A DNA stretch of 64,000 bases from CAWGYQ01 sp963817395 (GCA_963817395.1 CAWFOC010000001.1:146404-210403), one strand, 5' to 3'. Counted from the first letter of the stretch, positions 34,249-44,019 are shown. Made by a program: numbers and translations. The notes: generated by a model from the sequence alone, not told the origin.

Positions 34249-35082
34249 ATGCGTCGTTTACTCGTCACCACATCTCTCGCCGCGGGGATGCACCTTGCGA
34301 TCGCGAGCGCTCAGGCGCCACCTGCCGCTCCGCCCACCCAGCCGCCTGCCGCTCCGACCACTCAAGCGCCTCGTCCGCGTGCAGCCGCACAGCCTGCCGC
34401 CAGGCCGGCGTTGACCGTCGAAGTGACCGACACGCAAGGCGTGACGATTCCAGACGTGCTGGTGCGGCTCACCGGCACGATGTCCCGTGAAGGTCGAACC
34501 GACCAGAGCGGCCAGCTCCGATTTGCCACGATGCGCGCGGGCAACTACCGGCTCAGATTCGAGCGCGAGGGGTTCGTCCCGCTCGAGCGCGATGTCACGG
34601 TCGCCAACCGGACGCTCAGCGTGGATGCCATGTTGACGGCGGCTCCGCCCCCGCCCAAGGTCGAAGCGCCGCCGCCTCCTCCTCCACCGCCGGCCCCGAT
34701 TGTGCGGCCCGCGGGCGAACAGAAGACCACGAACGTGCCGACATTCGTCGAGCAGAATTTCATCAGTGCGCGCGACGGCAAGAAGGAGTCGCTCGTCGGC
34801 TGTACCGGCGAAGCCACCTCCACGCTCATTCAGCTGCGCGACCCGCTGGTCGAGCACACGCACGCCGAGGGATCGGAAATGCTCTACGTCGTCGCGGGCG
34901 AGGCTACGCATCGCGTCGGCGATCGCGACGAGACCTTGACGGCGGGCTCGTTCAGCGCGGTTCCGCGTGGCACGGCGCATTCTCTGACCCGTCGCGGCCG
35001 GAATCCGGTCATCGTCATTTCGACGCTTGCCGGCCAGCCGTGCGATACGGCCGCGCCCACCACGACGGCGAGAAATCCGTAA
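34249..35082 (+). CDS. Secreted carboxypeptidase-regulatory domain and cupin fusion
   Basis: A 277-residue protein with a signal peptide (VTTSLAAGMHLAIASAQA), a Pro/Ala/Thr linker, then a carboxypeptidase-regulatory-like domain (about residues 50-130: LTVEVTDTQGVTIPDVLVRL, GQLRFATMRAGNYRLRFERE, GFVPLERDVTV). A polyproline linker follows (about 135-160), then a cupin (about 165-265) with VEHTHAEGSEMLYVVAGEA and SFSAVPRGTAHSLTRRG, the histidines being probable metal ligands. The cupin module has a cysteine (SLVGCTG) and a late one (GQPCDT). This two-domain layout suggests a surface or periplasmic protein binding a small ligand. Enzyme activity is not predictable. Confidence 0.75.
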   Translation: MRRLLVTTSLAAGMHLAIASAQAPPAAPPTQPPAAPTTQAPRPRAAAQPAARPALTVEVTDTQGVTIPDVLVRLTGTMSREGRTDQSGQLRFATMRAGNYRLRFEREGFVPLERDVTVANRTLSVDAMLTAAPPPPKVEAPPPPPPPPAPIVRPAGEQKTTNVPTFVEQNFISARDGKKESLVGCTGEATSTLIQLRDPLVEHTHAEGSEMLYVVAGEATHRVGDRDETLTAGSFSAVPRGTAHSLTRRGRNPVIVISTLAGQPCDTAAPTTTARNP

Positions 35083-35117
35083 GCCTCGCGTCATCGCGAC
35101 CACGCCTGTCGGCGGCG

Positions 35118-35564
35118 CTACTTCGTCACGTCGGTGGGCACGATTGGCACATCCCAGTGCGCGTCCAGAATCTCGAAGCGCCGCTGTTCCTCGCGCTGGA
35201 ACGTCGCCTGATCGGGATACAACTGGCGGAGCACCGCGGTAAGATTCGGATTCGGCGTCAGCGCGGCCTGGTTGTCCTTGAACACGATCGTCACGCGATA
35301 GTCCCAGCGGCCCTCTTCGGTGCCGTGATAACGCGGCGCCACGACGTTGACTTCCAGAATGCGCCCGCTCTCGATGTCCTTTTTCAGCACGGGATAGTGA
35401 TTCTTCTTGAAGAGCCGGAGGAACTCGGCGGCGTAGCCCCACTTGGCCTTGTAGTAGTACTCGACGACGTGGCGCGAACCGTTCGAGGACGACTGCGCCG
35501 CCGGAACGGCCGGCAGGGCGAGCAGTAGCGCCACCAGGTACCCGGCAGACTGTCTCATTCTCAT
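35118..35564 (-). CDS. Secreted protein with possible dimeric alpha/beta-barrel fold
   Basis: A 148-residue protein with a signal peptide (MRQSAGYLVALLLALPAVPA). The mature part HVVEYYYKAKWGYAAEFLRL, FKKNHYPVLKKDIESGRILE, WDYRVTIVFKDNQ, HWDVPIVP resembles ferredoxin-like monooxygenase/NIPSNAP proteins, but I cannot assign the family. Its start ATG 35564 overlaps the stop of the PLP enzyme (ATGA), so the two genes are translationally coupled and may share a role. The overlap also fixes the start. Confidence 0.65.
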   Translation of the reverse strand: MRMRQSAGYLVALLLALPAVPAAQSSSNGSRHVVEYYYKAKWGYAAEFLRLFKKNHYPVLKKDIESGRILEVNVVAPRYHGTEEGRWDYRVTIVFKDNQAALTPNPNLTAVLRQLYPDQATFQREEQRRFEILDAHWDVPIVPTDVTK

Positions 35565-36821
35565 ATCGTTCTCCCGGCGGCGACGTCGCCGACCGCGTGG
35601 ATCAGTGTGTCCACCTCGTTCTCGGTCGTATAGCAGGCGCATCCCGCCCGCACCAGGCCCGATGACAGGCCAAGCCGCTGCATGATCGTCCACGCGTAGA
35701 AATCGCCGTCCGACACGTACACCGCACGTCGGGCCAGCACCTTGGCCACTTGCGACGGCGTGGCGCCGTCCACCGTGAACGCCACCGTGGGTGTGCGCGC
35801 CGCGCGAGGTGGAGGACCGTAGAGACGGACGCCACCGATGTCTTCGAGTCCACGCCAGAGTCGCTCGACCAGTTGCTGGCCGCGCGCATGAAGGGCCAGA
35901 AAGACTTCTTCGAGCGCCTGTCGCCGTGGCCCGGAGGGTCCGAGGCTGGCCAGAAAGTCCACCGCCGCGCCCGCTCCGACGATGCCCTCGTGGCAGAGGG
36001 TGCCGGTCTCGAGCCGCTCGGGCGCCCTGTCGGGCGCCGGTACGAGCTTGGGGACATCGATCCCGTCGAGCAGCTCACGCTTGGCGTACAGCACGCCGAT
36101 GTGTGGACCGTAGAATTTGTAGGCCGAGCATGCCAGGAAATCGCAGCCGATCGAGGCGACGTCCACGAGCTGGTGCGGGGCATAGTGCACGGCGTCGACG
36201 AACGCCAGGGCGCCGGCGTCGTGCGCCAGCGTCACGGCCGCGCGAACGTCTGTAATCGTGCCGAGCGCATTCGAAGCGGCGCCGATGGCCACGAGCCGGG
36301 TGCTGCGGGTGATGGCGCGCTCGAGGTCGGTCCAATCGAGCTGTCCCGTGGCCGGGTTCATGCGGATGCGCCGAACCGTCACGCCCCGATCGCGCTCGAG
36401 CACCGCCCAGGTGTCGACGTTGGCGTGATGATCGAGCTCGGTCACCACCACCTCGTCGCCAGCCCCCCACCGTCGCCCCAGCGCCCGCGCCAGATGAAAC
36501 GTCAGCGTCGTCATGTTGGCGCCGAAGACGATATCGTCGGGAGCGGCGCCGAGAAAATCGGCGAGCGCCTTGCGCGCGCCCTCGATCGCGGCATCCGTTT
36601 CGGCGCTGGTCGGATAGTGCCAGTGCGTGTTGGCGTTGTGGTGATAGAGGTAGTCGGTCATCGCGTCGACGACCGCGCGTGGCACCTGAGTGCCACCGGG
36701 ACCGTCGAAGTACGCCACCGGACCGTGCTCGTCCACGCGTTGCAAGCGCGGGAAAATGACGACGGATGGCTTCGACCGACGCCACCTGAGCGCCGTCGCG
36801 GCAATGCAGGACCTCGGTCAT
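35561..36821 (-). CDS. Cysteine desulfurase-like class V aminotransferase (TIGR01976 type), one frameshift
   Basis: The start MTEVLHCRDGAQVASVEAIR, RHFPAL is followed, after a single extra base near 36748, by QRVDEHGPVAYFDGPGGTQV. Conserved blocks are HWHYPTSAETDAAIEGARKA, VFGANMTTLTFHLARALGR, VVVTELDHHANVDTWAVLE, LAFVDAVHYAPHQLVDV and CSAYKFYGPHIGVLYAK, where the lysine of SAYK should bind PLP. The family is related to SufS/NifS, but its in vivo substrate is usually unknown. The span of 1261 bases is one more than a multiple of three, supporting an indel. ATG 36821 lies 9 bases after TATAAT, with no Shine-Dalgarno sequence. Confidence 0.85.
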
Positions 36822-36830
36822 AGGTCCTGC

Positions 36831-36836
36831 ATTATA
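36831..36836 (-). promoter_or_regulatory. Putative -10 of the class V aminotransferase
   Basis: TATAAT on the minus strand, 9 bases before ATG 36821, predicting a leader of about 3 bases. It faces away from the promoter of the divergent serine hydrolase 30 bases away. Confidence 0.55.
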
Positions 36837-36868
36837 GAGCGTTTGTCGCACACCTTCGGATCTCGACC

Positions 36869-36874
36869 TACAAT
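36869..36874 (+). promoter_or_regulatory. Putative -10 of the serine hydrolase at 36882
   Basis: TACAAT lies 7 bases before ATG 36882, so transcription would start at about the A of the start codon. It forms a divergent pair with the opposite promoter. Confidence 0.5.
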
Positions 36875-36881
36875 GTTCGAG

Positions 36882-38309
36882 ATGCGTTCTTTGCTCATGG
36901 TTGCCTCAGTGGCCTCGAGCCTCGTGGCAATCCCGGGCCACGGCGTGGTCGCGATGACGATCCGGGACCTCCGACGAGATCGTCGCGCGCATCGATGGCT
37001 ACGTGAGAGCCGAAATGACACGTCAGCGCATTCCCGGCTTGTCGCTGGCCGTCGCCCACGAGGGACGTCTGGTCGTCGCGCGTGGCTATGGATTTGCGAA
37101 TCTCGAGCACGAGGTGCCGGCGACGGACCGCACGATCTACCAGTCGGGGTCGGTGGGGAAGCAGTTCACGGCGGCAGCCGTGATGCTGCTGGTCGAGGAC
37201 GGCCGGCTGAGCCTGGACGACCGCCTCTCGACGTTCTTCGAGAATTCGCCAGATAGCTGGAAGACGATCACCGTTCGTCACCTGCTGACCCACACATCGG
37301 GCATCGCCGAACTACACGGCGGGCACGATCGATTACCGCAAGGACTACGCCTACACCGAGCTCGTCGAGCTGGCGGCGCGTCTCCCGCAGGACTTCGCCC
37401 CGGGTGAGAGCTGGTCGTACAGCAACACCGGCTATCTGCTGCTGGGACTGGTCATAGAAAAGGCGAGCGGACAGTTCTACGGCGACCTGTTGCGCGATCG
37501 GGTCTTTCGCCCGCTCGGAATGGACACGGCGCGTGTCATCAGCGAAGCCGAGCTGGTGAGGAATCGAGCGGCCGGCTACGAAATGGTGAAAGGCGAGTGG
37601 AGGAACCAGGCGTGGGTGTCGCCTTCGCTCAACACCACGGCAGACGGGGCGCTCTATCTGACCGTGCGCGATTTGGCCACCTGGGACGCCGCACTGACCG
37701 CACGCCGGCTGCTCGAGGCGTCCTCGTACGAGGCCATGTGGACTCCCGTTCGTCTAAACAACGGTCGCACGGAGCCGTACGGATTCGGATGGCGGCTGGG
37801 CTCGATCAAGGGCCACGGCACGGTGTCGCACAGTGGCTGCCTGGCAAGGGTTTCTGGCGCGAATTGCGCGTTATGAGCGCGATCGACTCTCCGTCATGAT
37901 TCTCGCCAATTCGTCGCTCGCCAACCTCGAGCGAATCGAGCGGGGTGTGGCAAGCGTCTTCGTTCCGGATCTCGCGCCTCGCGAGGTCAAGCTGATTGCT
38001 GACGCTGACTCGGCCGTCACGGCGCGGTTGCGCGCGCTGCTCGACCGCATGGTCTCGGGGCAGGTGAACCCCGACGAGTGGGCTCCTGAGCTGCGCAGCC
38101 AGATGACGCCAGAGGTGGTGGCCAGCCTGCGCGGCCAGCTCGAAGAACCCGGCCGGTGGCGCGATCTCGCGCTGGTCGGCGCGACAACTGGTGAAAACGG
38201 GGAACGGCGCTTCGAGTATCGTCTGGACTACGGCGGGCCGACCCTGCTCATCGAGTTCGGCCTGTCATCCGCCGGCCAGGTTACGACGATCGCTGCGGCA
38301 TTCGACTGA
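36882..38309 (+). CDS. Serine hydrolase (class C beta-lactamase-like), multiply frameshifted
   Basis: A signal-like N-terminus (LLMVASVASSLVAIPGHGVV) leads, after a shift near 36965, to EIVARIDGYVRAEMTRQRIP, GLSLAVAHEGRLVVARGYG and the SxxK motif SVGK in YQSGSVGKQFTAAAVM. After HLLTHTSGIAEL a further shift near 37315 gives ELAARLPQDFAPGESWSYSN (YSN motif) and PYGFGWRLGSIKGHGTVSHS. Another shift near 37845 restores FLARIARYERDRLSVMILAN and a C-terminal extra domain to 38309. The architecture is that of secreted PBP-like esterases. Its stop overlaps the kinase start (TGATG), hinting at coupled expression. The three shifts are probably sequence errors, but a pseudogene cannot be excluded. Confidence 0.8.
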
Positions 38310-40602
38310 TGAACGCTCCCTCGCTGCTGATTCCCGGCACGCGCCTTCGCTCGTACCGAGATCGTCGAGCATCTCGGCACCGGCGGCATGGGCGTCGTCT
38401 ATCGGGCGTTCGACACGCGGTTGCAGCGAACCGTTGCCATCAAGCTGCTGCGCGATTTCGAGGGCAACGAAGAGGGGCGCGACCTGCTGCTGCACGAGGC
38501 GCGTGCGGCATCGATCCTGAACCACCCGAACATCCGCACCATCTACGAGGTCTGCGAAGAGTGTGCGCAGCCGTTCATCGCGATGGAGCACGTGGAAGGG
38601 CGCACGCTGCTCGATCTCGTTCCCTCGGACGGGCTGCCCACCGAGACGGCGGTCCGCTACGGCATCCAGATTGCCGACGCGCTGGCGCACGCTCACGACC
38701 GCGGCGTCATTCACCGCGATTTGAAGACGAACAACATCCTGATCACGCCCGACGGGACGGTCAAGATGCTGGATTTCGGCCTGGCGGTGCGGCAGCCAGC
38801 GGAACTGCTCGAAGGCGACACGCAATCGTGGGCGACGCCCACCGATCATCCGATGATGGCCGGCACGCTCGCTTACATGGCTCCGGAGGCCCTGAAAGGC
38901 GAGCCCGGCGACGCTCGCAGCGATCTCTGGGCGCTCGGCGTCGTGCTCCACGAAATGGCGACTGGGACCTTGCCATTTCGATCCGCGACGCATGCCGAGC
39001 TGGTGTCGGCCATCCTGCGCGACCCGCCCACGCCTCCGCCGCCGCGGATCCCGGCAAGCCTGCGCGGCATCATCGCGCGGTGCCTCGTCAAGGAACCGGG
39101 CCGGCGCTACACGCGCGGCGGCGAGGTGCGCGCCGCGCTCGAGTCCGTTCACCTCGACGATGCGACACATGCGCTGCGGCGGACGCCAGCCGCCACCACG
39201 TCGACGCGGACGAAGCCCACGAAGATCGGCGCGCTCGCCGTGCTGCCGCTGTCGAATCTGTCGCGCGATCCGGAGGAAGACTACCTCGCCGACGGGATGA
39301 CCGAGGCGCTCATCCACGATCTCTCCAAGATCAGCGCGCTGCGGGTCACGTCGCGCACCTCGGTGATGCGCTACAAGAACACGGCGAAGTCAGTGCCCGA
39401 GATTGCGGCGCGAGCTCGGCGTGGACGGGGTGCTCGAAGGATCGGTGCAGCGAGCCGGCGACCGCGTGCGCATCACGGCCCAGCTCATTCACGCTGGTAC
39501 CGACGGCCATCTCTGGTCGGAAAGCTACGACCGCGATCTCTCCGACATCCTGGCCGTGCAGAGCGAGGTGGCCAAGGCCATCGCGCGGGAGATCAAGATC
39601 AAGGTCACGCGCAGCGAGCGCGTCCGTCTGTCACGCGTGCGCCGGGTCGATCCGGCGGCGCACGAGGCATACCTCAAGGGCCGGTATCAGTGGAACATCC
39701 GCACCGCACAGAGCCTGCGGCGCGCCATCGAGCACTTCGAGGATGCCATCGCCAAGGATCCGACCTTTGCGCCGGCCCAGGCGGCGCTGGCGTCGGCCTA
39801 CGTTCCCTTTGCGTTCTTCGGCTACATGGCGCCGAAGAAGGCGAACCTGCGAGCGCGCAGTGCGGCGCTGGCCGCGCTGGCGCTGGACAATAGCCTGGCC
39901 GAGGCTCACACGGTGCTCGGCGCCGTCAATCATGATGTCTGGAACTGGTCGGCCGCCGAGGCCGAGTACCGCCGCGCCATTGCGCTCGATCCCAGCTATC
40001 CGACCGCGCATCAATGGTTCGCCGAGCACCTGATGGACAGAGGACGCCCAAGTGAGGCCTTCACGCAGGCACGTCAGGCTCGCGAGCTCGACCCGCTGTC
40101 GCTGCCCGTGAACTCGCTGCTGGGGTATCTCTCCTATTTCTCGCGCCAGTACGACGACGCGATTGAACAGTGCCGCCACGCATTGAAGCTCAACCCGCAG
40201 TTTCCCACAGCGCTCTGGGTGCTCGGGATCTCGTCGGCGATGAGCGGCCGGATCGACGAAGGGGTGGAGCAGCTCGAGCACGCGGTGGAGGCCGCCGGTC
40301 TGAGCCGGCGGATTCAGTCGTCGCTCGGATGGGCCTACGGCGTCGCTGGTCGCGGCGACGAGGCGAGGGCGCTCCTCGTCGAGCTCGAAGCGGCTGCGCG
40401 GGAAGACGTGGACTTTTCGTACGACGTCGCCCTGGTCACCCTCGGGCTTGGCGATCGTCAGCGCGCGTTCGAGTGGCTCGAGAAGGGCTACGAAGGCCGC
40501 TCCATGTACTTCCGTCACGTCGCATCCGACCCGCGCTGGGAGCCGCTCGCCGACGACAAGGGCTATCAGCAGCTCGTGCAGAAAGTCGGCTTCACCAAAT
40601 AG
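38309..40602 (+). CDS. Ser/Thr protein kinase with TolB-like and TPR domains, two frameshifts
   Basis: MNAPSLLIPGTRLRSY is followed, after an extra C near 38357, by EIVEHLGTGGMGVVYRAFD (glycine loop), VAIKLLRDFEG, HRDLKTNNILI and MLDFGLAVRQ. Unlike the other kinases, the catalytic HRDLK is followed by TNN, not PAN. A TolB-like region follows without an obvious membrane helix (GALAVLPLSNLSRDPEEDYL, ADGMTEALIHDLSKISALRV). After a shift near 39410 come ELGVDGVLEGSVQRAGDRVR, TDGHLWSESYDRDLSDILA and TPRs (AQAALASAYVPFAFFGYMAP, QARQARELDPLSLPVNSLLG). It overlaps the upstream hydrolase by TGATG. Substrates unknown. Confidence 0.85.
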
Positions 40603-40796
40603 CCCGGTTCGTTCAATCCAAAACATCCGCAACGCCACCCGGCATCCTCGTTGGCCGGTGCCAATCAAACGGTTCAGGCGGCAGCGTGGAGCATGAATTT
40701 TGCTTTCCGCGAATAAGCTTCGGCTCAACGCCGAGGTTCTGCGCGCGTGGATGAGCTCCGGTACCGTCAACCTGTTTGCGAAGGAGGTTGATCGCG

Positions 40797-41696
40797 ATGA
40801 GCAGGATCCTTTTCCGCGTCCTCGTTGTCGCCGTTCTTGTGCTGCCGACGTTCTCGCTCGCCGTCGCTCAGGAGGGCGACCCCGCGCTCCTGGCAGAGAT
40901 GCAGAGGATCAACACCGAGCTCCGTGCGATGGGGCTGGGGATTGCCGTCGAGCAGATCGAGTTCTTCACGATCGGACAAGGCCGTCCGGCCAACCGCATT
41001 CACGCCCAGGAATTTCGCTGGGTGGCTGGGGACCCTCGGCGTCTGGCGGATGGTGACAGGATCACCTACCTGGTCGATCAGAGCGACGGCGCGACCCTCA
41101 GTGGATTGACCAGTGCTCAGACCGAAGGCGCCATCGATCGCGCGATGAACACCTGGCAGGCGAACCGATGCTTCGAGAAGGTGGACATCGTGAAGCGAAC
41201 CGATACAGGTGCCGACCCCGATATCTTCGACTCGTTCTTCGGGTTCGGTGCCCTGGGGGATCCGTTCCTGGCAGATATCACGAGTGCCGGATGGCTGCCT
41301 CGGGCGTACTTCGAGGCGGTGGGTGGGCCGGGCGGCGGCCGGGGAATTCTCGCCTTTTCGGTGACGTTCATCTTCGTCGATGACGTCACCGGCGTTCCGA
41401 CGGACATCAACGGCGACAACCGCCTCGACACCGCCCTGAACGAGGTCTATTACAACAATACGTTCGGCGACCCGAGCAATGACCGCGCCGGGAACCCGTG
41501 GGGTATCAACGTTGCACTTCCCGGCATCGACGTCCAGACCGTGGCCCTTCATGAGAATGGCCACTCGCTCGGCATCGGACACTTCGGGCCCCCGCCGGCA
41601 GCGGTCCTGAACCCCGTGTATGCGGGCATCCGGCAGTCGCCGCGTGCGATCGACAGCGCTGGCATGTGCAGCGTGTGGGCCTCGTGGCCGAAATGA
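40797..41696 (+). CDS. Secreted matrixin-type zinc metalloprotease (M10-like)
   Basis: A 299-residue protein with a signal peptide (FRVLVVAVLVLPTFSLAVAQ). The zinc site is VALHENGHSLGIGHFG, a perfect HExGHxxGxxH motif that coordinates Zn2+ in matrixins and related metzincins; the typical downstream Met-turn is not obvious, although AGMCSVWA near the C-terminus could supply it. Upstream, EGAIDRAMNTWQANRC looks like the astacin/matrixin-like helix. ATG 40797 has AAGGAGG eight bases upstream. It is likely a secreted protease for proteins or peptides. It follows the kinase with about 190 bases between. Confidence 0.85.
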   Translation: MSRILFRVLVVAVLVLPTFSLAVAQEGDPALLAEMQRINTELRAMGLGIAVEQIEFFTIGQGRPANRIHAQEFRWVAGDPRRLADGDRITYLVDQSDGATLSGLTSAQTEGAIDRAMNTWQANRCFEKVDIVKRTDTGADPDIFDSFFGFGALGDPFLADITSAGWLPRAYFEAVGGPGGGRGILAFSVTFIFVDDVTGVPTDINGDNRLDTALNEVYYNNTFGDPSNDRAGNPWGINVALPGIDVQTVALHENGHSLGIGHFGPPPAAVLNPVYAGIRQSPRAIDSAGMCSVWASWPK

Positions 41697-41798
41697 GCGG
41701 GTTCTAACGAGAATCGAGGCGGCTCCAAAAGTCTCGCGGGATGGCCCTCGTCGTCGGAGGCGACGACGAGGGCAGGGATGTGCTGCGTAGCCGCGTGG

Positions 41799-41804
41799 TA
41801 CAAT
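41799..41804 (+). promoter_or_regulatory. Putative -10 of tRNA-Lys
   Basis: TACAAT ends 13 bases before the tRNA 5' end. No good -35 was found, so the assignment is tentative. Confidence 0.35.
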
Positions 41805-41817
41805 CGCCGCTCCCCAG

Positions 41818-41892
41818 GGGCCGCTAGCTCAGTGGTAGAGCACGTGACTTTTAATCACGGTGTCGTTGGTTCGATCCCAACGCGGCCCACCA
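41818..41892 (+). tRNA. tRNA-Lys (anticodon TTT)
   Basis: A complete cloverleaf: acceptor GGGCCGC with GCGGCCC, D-arm region AGCTCAGTGGTAGAGC, anticodon stem GTGA/TCAC around loop CTTTTAA, T-arm GTTGG-TTCGATC-CCAAC, discriminator A and encoded CCA (41890-41892). The anticodon TTT reads lysine codons. All pairs are visible. Confidence 0.95.
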
Positions 41893-42172
41893 ACCCTTAG
41901 TGCTTCATCACTTCAGCCGAGTCTGACACCTTCGAATTAGGCGGCAGCGGATTGCCACACGCGGGCGTCTGTGACAATTTTTCCTCGGCGGCGCGTCGGC
42001 GTGCCTTGGACAGCCGCTCCTGCCCGCACTAGGCCCCGCCCGTAGAAGATGTGAATCGTCCGCGGTGAACGGCGGGTGTCCGCTTGACACCCGCGGCAAG
42101 GGTATGTTCCCATTCGCGGGCCAGGTCGCGTTTAGAGGATTACGTCGGTTCCCCAGACCAACGGAGGACGCA

Positions 42173-42571
42173 ATGATCCGACTGATACTCTCTTCCGTCC
42201 TCTTGATGGCCCTCGTCGCGTGCGACTCTGAGGGTACCTATTCGGCGCCGCCCGCCCCTTCCCCGGCACCGCCAGCGAGTCCTTTGACCGTCGCGCTCTG
42301 GGGAATGGTTTTCCCAGAGGGGGGGAGCGGGGCCTGTATCCACGGTGCGACGGTGGAAATCGTCGGCGGGCAGCGTCTCGGCGAGAAGGTCACTCAGGAG
42401 CCCTGCAGTCATTGGGATTACGGCGGTGGATTCAGTTTCACGGGTCTGAACCCGGACAGGGACATGACCCTTCGTGCCTCGGCCTCGGGCTTCGCGGCGC
42501 AAGAGAAGACCTTCCCTGTAGGGTTGGGGTCCCAGCGACGGATCGACTTCAGGCTGTCCAGAAACCAGTGA
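42173..42571 (+). CDS. Small lipoprotein with carboxypeptidase-regulatory-like fold
   Basis: A 132-residue lipoprotein: ILSSVLLMALVACDSEG has a lipobox (LVAC), followed by a Pro/Ala linker and one beta-sandwich (VALWGMVFPEGGSGACIHGA, TVEIVGGQRLGEKV, FSFTGLNPDRDMTLRASASG, FAAQEKTFPV). Two cysteines (ACIHG, EPCSH) could form a disulfide. GGAGG lies seven bases before ATG 42173. It is of the same general type as the three lipoproteins at 12-14 kb but is not a close copy. It lies between two tRNA-Lys sequences. Confidence 0.75.
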   Translation: MIRLILSSVLLMALVACDSEGTYSAPPAPSPAPPASPLTVALWGMVFPEGGSGACIHGATVEIVGGQRLGEKVTQEPCSHWDYGGGFSFTGLNPDRDMTLRASASGFAAQEKTFPVGLGSQRRIDFRLSRNQ

Positions 42572-42712
42572 GACGATAGCCGTCGGGATTCGTCCTCGGC
42601 GGGCGTGTGGGAATTTGTGGGAATCCGTCCGCGCGGAGCGTGCGTTCCAGCGCGTTGGTGATTCCGGTGCGCGTCAGAATGCGCCACAACTCGCAGGGTG
42701 CGATGATGGACC

Positions 42713-42761
42713 GTGACTCTTAATCACGGTGTCGCTGGTTCGATCCCAGCGCGGCCTACCA
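42713..42761 (+). tRNA. tRNA-Lys(CTT) 3' half, no 5' half
   Basis: It contains the anticodon arm GTGA-CTCTTAA-TCAC, the variable region, the T-arm GCTGG-TTCGATC-CCAGC and acceptor GCGGCCT plus ACCA. It differs from the intact tRNA-Lys(TTT) at four of 49 positions, two of them compensating in the T stem, so it derives from a separate tRNA-Lys(CTT) gene. The acceptor 5' strand and D-arm are absent. Such 3' halves are left by integrating elements that use tRNA ends as att sites. Confidence 0.7.
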
Positions 42762-42885
42762 GATTCAAGACAAATTCCCCGGCGCGTGGGTTCTTGCTGG
42801 CCGGCGTGCTGTTCACAATCGAACTACTGAGGCTGTAGTCCTGTCTGGCTCTCCGCCGCGCAACAGCAGGAGTACCTAGGACAAT

Positions 42886-44019
42886 CTATGGCGGGGGTGC
42901 GGAAGCCCGATCCAAATGGATCAGGTACTGGATGAATGCCGAAACGTGCGGCGTGGAATCCCATGATTCAGGCGCGCGGCTATTGTTTGGCGGTGTCGTC
43001 GGCGGAAAAATGTCGCCGAGTTGCCTGTACCTGAAGTCCGTGCCGACGCGGAGCGACGAGCCGAGCTTCACGCCAACCGCAACACCGAACCCGTTCGACC
43101 ACGCACGTTCGTCGATGGTGTCGGAATGCGAGAGGTCGGTCACGCCCAGTCGCTGCCGTTCGTCCTCTGACGTGGCGTCGAGATGCGTGCTCTCGAGGCT
43201 GTCGTACGGCCAGAACGTCATCGGTCCCGCGTTGATGCTCGGTCCAATGCGGAACGCCGTCGAGCTGAGCTCCGCCGTCGAGCGGTTGAACAGCTGCACC
43301 TGGTTGCCGGCGGCGACCGTGCCGGTGGTCGCGACGTTCTCGTAAGAGATCTTTCCGTCCCTGCCGTAGAAGACCCCGCCTCTCAGTCCCACCCAGCTGC
43401 CCCGGGGAGTCCAGTCCAGGCTCCCGCCGACTTCCCACGTAGTGCTGGTGGTGTCGCTGGTACACTGGTCGTCGAACGGGAGATCCTGTTTGAACTGATC
43501 GCATGCCTGGTCAGCGAAGGACGGCTGCCAGACGGTCCCACCGCCTCCGGACACGATGATCGCCCAGGAACCTTCAGAGCCAGCGTCTGGCTCTCGTTGA
43601 AGCCTAAGGTTCACCTCGGTGAGGCGATTCGGCTGCAGCGTGACTTGCTGTTCGAGCGACTCGTAGCCGCTCGCCTCCACACGCACGTGCCATTGGAAGA
43701 AACCAAATTCATCTTTCGATGCAGCGATCTTCGCTGGCATCAGATTGGGGAATTGGTACAGCCCGTTCGCATCGGTCGTCGTCTCGAGCGGCTCCTGAAT
43801 CGCCAGTTGGGTGAAACCGAAGACCATGACGCGCGCTCCAGCGATCGGTTTGCCATCCTGATCCGTGAGCTGTCCGCGAATATTAGCTGTCCCCGATGGT
43901 GGCACTGGCGCCGGGTCCTGCGCGGCCGAGATTGCCGGCGCGTCCCATAGAGCGAACGTCAAGCCGACTGTGAGGAGCTGGAAGCATCTTCCGCCGAGAC
44001 GGATTCGCCAAGTCCTCAT
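42886..44019 (-). CDS. Outer-membrane protein with N-terminal carboxypeptidase-regulatory domain
   Basis: A 377-residue protein: signal peptide (LLTVGLTFALWDAPAISAAQ), then a regulatory-like domain (about 45-135: IRGQLTDQDGKPIAGARVMV, YQFPNLMPAKIAASKDEFGF, GYESLEQQVTLQPNRLTEVN) and a beta-barrel-like C-terminal half with alternating strands (WEVGGSLDWTPRGSWVGLRG, FGVAVGVKLGSSLRVGTDFR, PHVSAFIQYLIHL). ATG 44019 has CCGGAGGGTCGC just upstream. Two cysteines (ACDQF, DDQCTS) lie between the domains. The exact role is unknown; a porin-like or receptor-like protein is the most likely reading. Confidence 0.7.
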   Translation of the reverse strand: MRTWRIRLGGRCFQLLTVGLTFALWDAPAISAAQDPAPVPPSGTANIRGQLTDQDGKPIAGARVMVFGFTQLAIQEPLETTTDANGLYQFPNLMPAKIAASKDEFGFFQWHVRVEASGYESLEQQVTLQPNRLTEVNLRLQREPDAGSEGSWAIIVSGGGGTVWQPSFADQACDQFKQDLPFDDQCTSDTTSTTWEVGGSLDWTPRGSWVGLRGGVFYGRDGKISYENVATTGTVAAGNQVQLFNRSTAELSSTAFRIGPSINAGPMTFWPYDSLESTHLDATSEDERQRLGVTDLSHSDTIDERAWSNGFGVAVGVKLGSSLRVGTDFRYRQLGDIFPPTTPPNNSRAPESWDSTPHVSAFIQYLIHLDRASAPPP

